From Thermoflavifilum sp. (GTDB taxonomy: Bacteria; Bacteroidota; Bacteroidia; Chitinophagales; Chitinophagaceae), in assembly GCA_019683625.1 (NCBI GenBank), contig JADGHY010000135.1, positions 1 through 6,144 of the forward strand: a stretch of 6,144 nt of DNA. Direction: 5' to 3'. This document shows, one piece after another, positions 1-3,913 of the stretch. Numbering within the stretch: position 1 is the first letter of the stretch; the number at the start of each line of letters is the position of its first letter. The notes under the pieces were generated by a model. The model worked only from the letters and a program-made list of their open reading frames with translations, had not been told where the DNA came from and ran no database searches. The translations under genes were made by a program, and so were the position numbers.

Positions 1-482
1 CCGTAGGTCTCCTGTCCCCGCCCCCAGCGCGGATCCCGAAAAATGTTGATGTTCGGCGTCCAAAACGTCAATCCCCCATACTGCTCATACCTGCCCCTGG
101 CTGCCCCCTCCTTATACATCGCCCGCGCCTCATCCGATATCGCCGTGGCCACCTCATACACCAGGCTGTCGTCAAAACTGGCCGCCATCCCTATCGGCTC
201 CGGAAATATCGTAGCCACACCCGACCGCGCCACCCCATGCAAAGCCTCGCTCCACCAATTATACGCCGGGATGTGCAAACGCGGTATGGCCGCACTCGCA
301 TTCTGCAACTGCGATACCTTCTCCTCCAACGTCATCCTCCCCAGCAAATCCCTGATCCGCTCCCTAATCGGTAAATCCGGATTTAAATAACCTAAACTGT
401 CCTGGGCTATGGCTGATGAAATCAGGCAGGAAATCAATAAACAGGTCATCCAGGTAGTGCGGAAATAAGGCTTTACGACCAT
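1..482 (-). CDS. Secreted GH3 beta-xylosidase/beta-glucosidase, N-terminal part (runs off left edge)
   Basis: This is the first 160 codons plus 2 bases of a glycoside hydrolase family 3 enzyme; the 3' part lies beyond position 1. Family members release xylose or glucose from the non-reducing ends of beta-glycosides. The start is ATG at 482-480: an in-frame stop lies shortly upstream and no other ATG is in between. Residues 1-26 form a signal peptide: basic start (K4, R8), hydrophobic core 13-26, and an AIA|QD cleavage site, so export is predicted. L16-I17-S18-C19 also fits a lipobox, but cleavage there would leave a hydrophobic tail. The mature part opens the GH3 barrel domain: LPIRERIRDLLGRMTLEEKV (38-56), IPRLHIPAYNWWSEALHGVA (66-85), FPEPIGMAASF (93-103) and WTPNINIFRDPRWGRGQETY (141-160). 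The YNWWSEALHGVA form is typical of the xylosidase-like branch. The catalytic Asp lies outside the window. Codon use is unlike the neighbours (all ten Glu codons are GAG). The family is certain; the substrate is inferred. Confidence 0.93.
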   Translation of the reverse strand, partial: MVVKPYFRTTWMTCLLISCLISSAIAQDSLGYLNPDLPIRERIRDLLGRMTLEEKVSQLQNASAAIPRLHIPAYNWWSEALHGVARSGVATIFPEPIGMAASFDDSLVYEVATAISDEARAMYKEGAARGRYEQYGGLTFWTPNINIFRDPRWGRGQETY

Positions 483-589
483 ACGATAGAATTTTCGCTG
501 AATTTACGGCTCAGGGCTTAATCTTAGCTTCACTTAATCCATGCTCCCGGTTTTTATTTCCCTGTAAATGTAGAAACATTTTTCAAATT

Positions 590-605
590 ATGAAACCGAT
601 TTCAT
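590..605. promoter_or_regulatory. cre-like LacI-family operator (site 1)
   Basis: ATGAAACCGATTTCAT consists of perfect inverted half-sites ATGAAA/TTTCAT around CCGA. It matches every position of the published cre consensus for CcpA, WTGNAANCGNWWNCAW, with the central CG bound by many LacI-family proteins. It lies 107 bp upstream of the GH3 start and 107 bp upstream of the LacI gene's GTG. The likely ligand is the LacI-family regulator encoded next to it, as autoregulation and control of adjacent sugar genes are common in this family. The binding partner is inferred. Confidence 0.65.
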
Positions 606-645
606 TATTTTTTCCAAAAAATAAATTTTTAATTTAGTGCCGTAA

Positions 646-663
646 ATGAAAAAACGATTTCAT
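646..663. promoter_or_regulatory. Second operator-like inverted repeat (site 2)
   Basis: ATGAAAAAACGATTTCAT carries the same ATGAAA and TTTCAT half-sites as site 1, but separated by 6 bases rather than 4. The right half, CGATTTCAT (655-663), is a 9-base exact repeat of 597-605. The central CG steps of the two sites are 58 bp apart. Site 2 ends 49 bp before the LacI-type start codon, a position fitting autorepression. The altered spacing may make it a weaker or one-sided site. Confidence 0.5.
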
Positions 664-712
664 AAACCTGAATCTAACCCACTGATTCAGCTTAACCTGT
701 AAAACATGTTCC

Positions 713-1750
713 GTGAAAGATTCCAGAGAGGTTACCATTTATGATATAGCAAGGCAACTCCATATTTCACCTGCTACGGTAAGCCGGGGATTGAACAACC
801 ATCCGGCTGTGAGCAAAAAAACGCGTCAGAGAATTCTTGAAGCAGCCCGTGCCCTGGGTTATCGTTCCAATACCTTTGCCAGCAGCCTGCGCAAGCAACG
901 CACCAATACCTTAGGGGTGATTGTGCCGAAGCTGAACAGCCATTTTGTATCGTCTGTATTGGCTGGCATTGAAAAAATAGCAAATGAAGCCGGGTATAAC
1001 CTGATTATTTCCCAATCTCTTGAATCGGCCCAGAAAGAAGTGGCCAATGCCAATACCATGTTTAAAAGCCGGGTGGATGGATTAATCGTGTCGCTGGCTT
1101 TCGATACACAAGATTTGCATCATTTCGACCCTTTCTTTGAAAAAGGGATCCCCGTGATTTTCTTCGACCGGGTGGAACAACGGCTGCCTTCCTGTACCCA
1201 TATCGTCATTGACAACCAGAAAGCCGGATACCAGGCCACCGAACACCTGATTGAACAAGGCTGCCGCCGCATTCTGCACATCACAGGAAACCTCACGCGC
1301 AATGTCTATGCCGATCGGCTGAAAGGATATCAACAGGCGCTGAAAGCCCATGGCTTGCGCTTTCAGGAAACCGATGTGATAGTGAGTATGCTCGATGAAA
1401 AAAGTGCCTGGGAAACGGGCCAGCATATTGCAGCAATGCGCCCCCTGCCCGATGGTTTGTTTGTGGCCAACGATACCTTTGCCGCAATTTGCATGCAGGC
1501 ACTAAAGCAAAAAGGTATCCGTGTACCTGATGACATAGCCATCGTAGGGTTCAATGATGACCTGGTGAGTCGTGTGGTGGAGCCCCCATTAACCACGGTG
1601 CATTATCCGGGTCAGGAGATGGGTGAATTAGTGGCTCGTCATCTGATCAATCACCTGCAAGGTACAGTGCCCTTAACCCATACGCATACCATTATCATCC
1701 ATTCTGAGCTAATCATCCGCCAATCTTCTCTTCGCAACAAACCAGCTTAA
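713..1750 (+). CDS. LacI-family transcriptional regulator
   Basis: A 345-residue DNA-binding sugar-responsive regulator of normal LacI/GalR length. The N-terminal helix-turn-helix covers about residues 7-50 (VTIYDIARQLHISPATVSRG, then LNNHPAV), with the recognition helix around P20-N28 and the hinge region at 52-64 (FASSLRKQ). The periplasmic-binding-protein-like effector domain runs from about residue 66 (TLGVIVPKLNSHF) to the C-terminal SELIIRQSSL segment. It includes VDGLIVSLAFD, GIPVIFFDRVE, GYQATEHLIEQGCRR, DGLFVANDTFA and DIAIVGFNDD. The start is GTG at 713: an in-frame stop at 683-685 and no in-frame ATG in between force this choice; the ATG at 706 is out of frame. There is no Shine-Dalgarno sequence, as usual in Bacteroidota. 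It is divergent from the GH3 gene and 25 bp upstream of the SDR gene, probably in one transcript with it. Two LacI-type operators upstream suggest autoregulation. The effector is unknown; a sugar or sugar acid is inferred from the neighbours. Confidence 0.95.
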   Translation: MKDSREVTIYDIARQLHISPATVSRGLNNHPAVSKKTRQRILEAARALGYRSNTFASSLRKQRTNTLGVIVPKLNSHFVSSVLAGIEKIANEAGYNLIISQSLESAQKEVANANTMFKSRVDGLIVSLAFDTQDLHHFDPFFEKGIPVIFFDRVEQRLPSCTHIVIDNQKAGYQATEHLIEQGCRRILHITGNLTRNVYADRLKGYQQALKAHGLRFQETDVIVSMLDEKSAWETGQHIAAMRPLPDGLFVANDTFAAICMQALKQKGIRVPDDIAIVGFNDDLVSRVVEPPLTTVHYPGQEMGELVARHLINHLQGTVPLTHTHTIIIHSELIIRQSSLRNKPA

Positions 1751-1775
1751 TTGGATTCCTTCAAAATGATAAACT

Positions 1776-2522
1776 ATGTATTCAGCACAAGCAGTAGCAG
1801 TGATTACGGGTGGAGCTTCGGGGCTCGGACTGGCTATGGCCAAACGATTTGCCGCCGGCGGATATACCACCATCATCGTTGGCAGAAATGCAGAGCGCCT
1901 CGCAAAGGCAAAGGAAGAAATAGGTAAACAGGTTTTTACTTATGTATGCGACCTCACCCAGTTTGAGGCGATTCCCGGATTGGTGAACACCATTTTAGCC
2001 GATCACGGACATGTTGATGTGTTGATCAACAATGCCGGTATCCATCTGAAAAAGCCCATGCAAGAGATTGAGCATACTGAGTTTTTGCGGGTGATTGAAA
2101 CCAACTTGGTTGCCCCTTTTGTGTTGAGCCGTGAAGTTGCCCGCCACATGCTCTCCCGCCATCAGGGCCATATCCTGCATATCAGCTCCATGGCTGCTCA
2201 ATATGGTATTCCCCAGGTAATGGCCTATACCGCCGCCAAGGCCGGCATTGAAGGCATGACGCGTGCCATGGCCGTGGAGCTTTCTCCCCATGGCATCCGC
2301 GTAAATTGCATTGCACCGGGCTTCATCGAAACCGATATGTCGTCTGGCGCTTTGGATAATGATCCCGAACGAAAGGCAAGGGTGCTGAGCCGGACACCCA
2401 TGGGTAAACTGGGTTGCCCAAGTGATGTGGCTGAAGCGGCTTTTTTCCTTTCCTCTCCTGCCGCCCGTTATATTACCGGAGAAATTCTTCGCGTAGATGG
2501 CGGTAATGCAATCGGTTTCTAA
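1776..2522 (+). CDS. Short-chain dehydrogenase/reductase, gluconate 5-dehydrogenase-like
   Basis: A 248-residue classical SDR, expected to be a cytosolic NAD(P)-dependent oxidoreductase with one Rossmann domain. The cofactor loop TGGASGLG is at 11-18, NNAG at 85-88, the structural Asn at N110, catalytic Ser138, Tyr151 and Lys155 (YTAAK), PG at 181-182 and the C-terminal VDGG at 240-243. The full Asn-Ser-Tyr-Lys tetrad is present, so it should be active. The segments INNAGIHLKKP and ISSMAAQYGIPQVMAYTAAK resemble gluconate 5-dehydrogenase/2-deoxygluconate dehydrogenase-like members more than FabG, and no fatty-acid genes are nearby. R37 in VGRNAE, just after the second strand, would suit an NADP(H) preference. 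The ATG at 1776 follows the LacI-type gene by 25 bp with no promoter box in the gap, suggesting co-transcription and a job in sugar or sugar-acid catabolism. The SDR family is certain; the exact substrate is not. Confidence 0.93.
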   Translation: MYSAQAVAVITGGASGLGLAMAKRFAAGGYTTIIVGRNAERLAKAKEEIGKQVFTYVCDLTQFEAIPGLVNTILADHGHVDVLINNAGIHLKKPMQEIEHTEFLRVIETNLVAPFVLSREVARHMLSRHQGHILHISSMAAQYGIPQVMAYTAAKAGIEGMTRAMAVELSPHGIRVNCIAPGFIETDMSSGALDNDPERKARVLSRTPMGKLGCPSDVAEAAFFLSSPAARYITGEILRVDGGNAIGF

Positions 2523-2531
2523 AGCGTTAGC

Positions 2532-2543
2532 ATCCCTTGGGAT
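2532..2543. repeat. Short perfect inverted repeat overlapping the -33 element
   Basis: ATCCCTTGGGAT has 5-base arms around TT and lies 9 bp after the SDR stop codon. It contains the TTG at 2537-2539 that I take as the -33 element of the next gene. As RNA it could only form a very small hairpin, and no T-tract follows, so it is not a convincing terminator. As DNA it could be a small operator or simply chance. Confidence 0.3.
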
Positions 2544-2565
2544 TCCCCCGCCTGGCTTACCTTTG
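2537..2565 (+). promoter_or_regulatory. Bacteroidota-type promoter for the saccharopine-dehydrogenase-like gene
   Basis: The -7 box TACCTTTG (2558-2565) is a perfect match to TAnnTTTG and is preceded by TTG (2537-2539) with an 18-base spacer. Known Bacteroidota promoters use TTG-N17-23-TAnnTTTG. Only four bases (TGAA) separate the -7 box from the ATG at 2570, so transcription should start at or within a few bases of the start codon. This points to a leaderless or nearly leaderless mRNA, and to expression that is at least partly independent of the upstream SDR. Confidence 0.7.
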
Positions 2566-2569
2566 TGAA

Positions 2570-3769
2570 ATGCTGAAAATCGGACTCATTCGCGAAGGCA
2601 AGCAACCTCCCGACCATCGGGTGGCACTCACACCGGCTCAGTGTCGATGGATCATGCAACGCTGGCCAACCATTCAAATCGTGGCCCAGCCATCATCCAT
2701 CCGTTGTTATACCGACGCAGAGTATCAACAGGCGGGCATTCCCTTGCAGGAAGACCTGAGCGACTGCCAGGTGCTCCTGGGTATCAAAGAAGTGCCGGTG
2801 GAACAACTCATCCCCCAAAAAACCTACTTTTTCTTTTCCCACACCAAAAAAAAACAACCCCATAACCGGCAGCTGATGCAGGCCTGCGTGAAAAAACACA
2901 TCACCCTCATTGACTACGAATGCCTGGTGCATGAGGATGGACAACGCATGCTGGGATTTGGCTTTTTTGCCGGAGTGGTGGGCGCACACAATGGCTTGAT
3001 GGCTTATGGCCGAAAAACAAGCCTGTTCGATTTCCCACGCGCACACACCTGCCGCGACCTGCAAGAGCTCACCGAAAGTTATTACGGCATCAAATTGCCC
3101 CCACTAAAAATTGCCATTACCGGCTCCGGACGCGTGGCCGCAGGTATCCTGGAAGTGATGGGACTGCTGGGGATTAAAGATATTACCCCCGAAGAATTCC
3201 TCATCAATGAATACCAATATCCGGTGTACACCCAGTTAAAAGCCGGAGATCTGTACCTGCGCAAGACCGATAGAAGCTATTCCCGAGAACATTTTCACGC
3301 ACATCCCCAGGAATACGAATGCAAATTTTTGCCTTTCACCACGGCCGCAGATATTTTAATGAACGGCATCTATTGGGAACAAGGGATGGCTCCCCTGTTT
3401 ACCTGGGAAGATCTTTGCAATCCCCATTTTCGTATCCGCGTCATTGCCGACATCACCAATGATCCCGGTGGCTCCATTCCCTGTAATCTGGGAGACAGCA
3501 CTATTGCAGATCCGGTCTATGGCGTGGACAGATGTACCCGGCAAAAATTACCTCCTTATCTGCCCCATACGGTTGACATGATGTGTGTGGGCAATCTCCC
3601 CGATGAATTGCCGCGCGATGCCTCCCGTTATTTTGGTGAACAATTGATCAAATATGTGATTCCCGAATTATTGCAACCCAAAAGCATAATCCTTGAAAAA
3701 GCTACTATACTGCTTGATGGCAAACTCACCACTCGCTTTATGTACCTGGAAGATTATGCGTATGGTTAA
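2570..3769 (+). CDS. Saccharopine dehydrogenase-like (Lys1 family) NAD(P)-dependent oxidoreductase
   Basis: A 399-residue cytosolic oxidoreductase of the alanine dehydrogenase/transhydrogenase-like fold, closest in motif order to fungal Lys1 (saccharopine dehydrogenase, L-lysine-forming). Motifs aligned from memory with yeast Lys1: R17 in HRVALTP (yeast R18), K73-E74 in GIKEVP (K77-E78), H91 in FFSHT (H96), E117 in IDYECL (E122), FGFFAGVVGA at 130-139, the dinucleotide loop GSGRVAAG at 185-192, DILMNGIYWEQGMAPLF at 261-277, RIRVIADI at 288-295 and NLPDELPRDAS at 342-352. Yeast D319 of DHLP is replaced here by G341. About 35 extra residues sit around 205-258 relative to yeast. The ATG at 2570 is preferred over an in-frame TTG at 2537, because the latter would place a -33 promoter element and the -7 box inside the gene, and the family N-terminus starts at MLKIGLIREG. 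It lies 47 bp after the SDR. Most bacteria make lysine by the diaminopimelate route, so the physiological reaction (lysine catabolism or another amino/keto acid) is open. Confidence 0.88.
   Translation: MLKIGLIREGKQPPDHRVALTPAQCRWIMQRWPTIQIVAQPSSIRCYTDAEYQQAGIPLQEDLSDCQVLLGIKEVPVEQLIPQKTYFFFSHTKKKQPHNRQLMQACVKKHITLIDYECLVHEDGQRMLGFGFFAGVVGAHNGLMAYGRKTSLFDFPRAHTCRDLQELTESYYGIKLPPLKIAITGSGRVAAGILEVMGLLGIKDITPEEFLINEYQYPVYTQLKAGDLYLRKTDRSYSREHFHAHPQEYECKFLPFTTAADILMNGIYWEQGMAPLFTWEDLCNPHFRIRVIADITNDPGGSIPCNLGDSTIADPVYGVDRCTRQKLPPYLPHTVDMMCVGNLPDELPRDASRYFGEQLIKYVIPELLQPKSIILEKATILLDGKLTTRFMYLEDYAYG
2846..2854 (+). repeat. A9 homopolymer inside the saccharopine-dehydrogenase-like gene
   Basis: Nine consecutive adenines encode K93-K94-K95 two residues after the predicted catalytic H91. 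Such tracts can cause polymerase slippage. A shift into the frame that contains 2641-2865 would end at a stop at 2863-2865, giving a short inactive product. Confidence 0.7.
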
Positions 3770-3776
3770 TCTGCAA

Positions 3777-3806
3777 AGTTTTTCCAATTTCCATCGGGTA
3801 AAAACT
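3777..3806 (+). terminator. Weak AT-rich hairpin after the saccharopine-dehydrogenase-like gene
   Basis: AGTTTTT (3777-3783) and AAAAACT (3800-3806) are perfect inverted arms around a 16-base loop, starting 8 bases after the stop codon. The inner CC and GG could add two pairs with a bulge. No T-tract follows the second arm, so this is at best a weak candidate for transcript ending or 3'-end protection. Confidence 0.25.
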
Positions 3807-3867
3807 GCTGTGTAAGGCATCATCAGCAAGGAATAATGAACCCATCAGGGGATATGTTTGCCAGATA

Positions 3868-3894
3868 TTGTTTTCAAAAATCCTTCTATATTTG
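3868..3894 (+). promoter_or_regulatory. Bacteroidota-type promoter for the YfhO-family gene
   Basis: TATATTTG (3887-3894) is a perfect TAnnTTTG -7 box, with TTG at 3868-3870 and a 16-base spacer, one base below the usual 17-23 range. It ends 19 bases before the ATG at 3914, giving a predicted leader of about 12-16 bases. A second perfect -7-like box, TATGTTTG, is at 3853-3860, but no TTG lies at the right distance upstream of it. Confidence 0.5.
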
Positions 3895-3913
3895 GCAGCT
3901 ATAATCCTATCTC

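Larger units (their letters stand above)
483..712. other. Divergent intergenic region between GH3 gene and lacI-type gene
   Basis: These 230 bases separate two divergently transcribed genes. The middle part (about 550-665) is strongly AT-rich and contains two LacI-type operator candidates, given as separate entries. No perfect TAnnTTTG promoter box with a properly spaced TTG was found for either gene. The nearest partial matches are TAATTTAG (630-637, plus) and TACATTTA (complement of 565-572, minus), each with one mismatch and no convincing -33 partner. No small ORF or RNA gene could be supported here. Confidence 0.6.
3770..3913. other. Intergenic region upstream of the YfhO-family gene
   Basis: These 144 bases hold an AT-rich inverted repeat near the preceding stop codon and two TAnnTTTG promoter-like boxes near the next gene, listed separately. 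A short ORF starting at 3868 runs into the next gene in another frame and looks like a shadow. Nothing else is supported. Confidence 0.6.

Noticed and set aside
43..390. Plus-strand open frame of 115 codons at the left end
   Set aside because: It lies antisense to the GH3 gene, whose minus-strand frame gives unmistakable family motifs; the plus-strand translation has no recognisable features.
426..437. Lipobox (LISC, residues 16-19) in the GH3 signal peptide, implying a lipoprotein
   Set aside because: A signal peptidase I site AIA|QD lies seven residues later, and the residues after C19 are still hydrophobic; plain secretion fits better, though not certainly.
517..540. CTTAATC direct repeat in the GH3 upstream region
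   Set aside because: A 7-base AT-rich repeat in AT-rich DNA with no match to the operator half-sites; no function supported.
565..637. Partial TAnnTTTG matches as promoters for the GH3 and LacI-type genes
   Set aside because: TACATTTA (minus) and TAATTTAG (plus) each have a mismatch and no TTG at a suitable distance, so neither was called.
1082..1596. Several minus-strand ORFs inside the LacI-type gene
   Set aside because: They are shadows of a complete, well-conserved plus-strand gene and show no motifs of their own.
2537..2569. TTG at 2537 as an earlier start for the saccharopine-dehydrogenase-like gene
   Set aside because: The 11 extra residues match nothing in the family, and the stretch is occupied by a well-formed promoter.
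3805..3829. TGCTG/CAGCA hairpin in the intergenic region
   Set aside because: Five pairs with a 13-base loop and no T-tract is within chance expectation.
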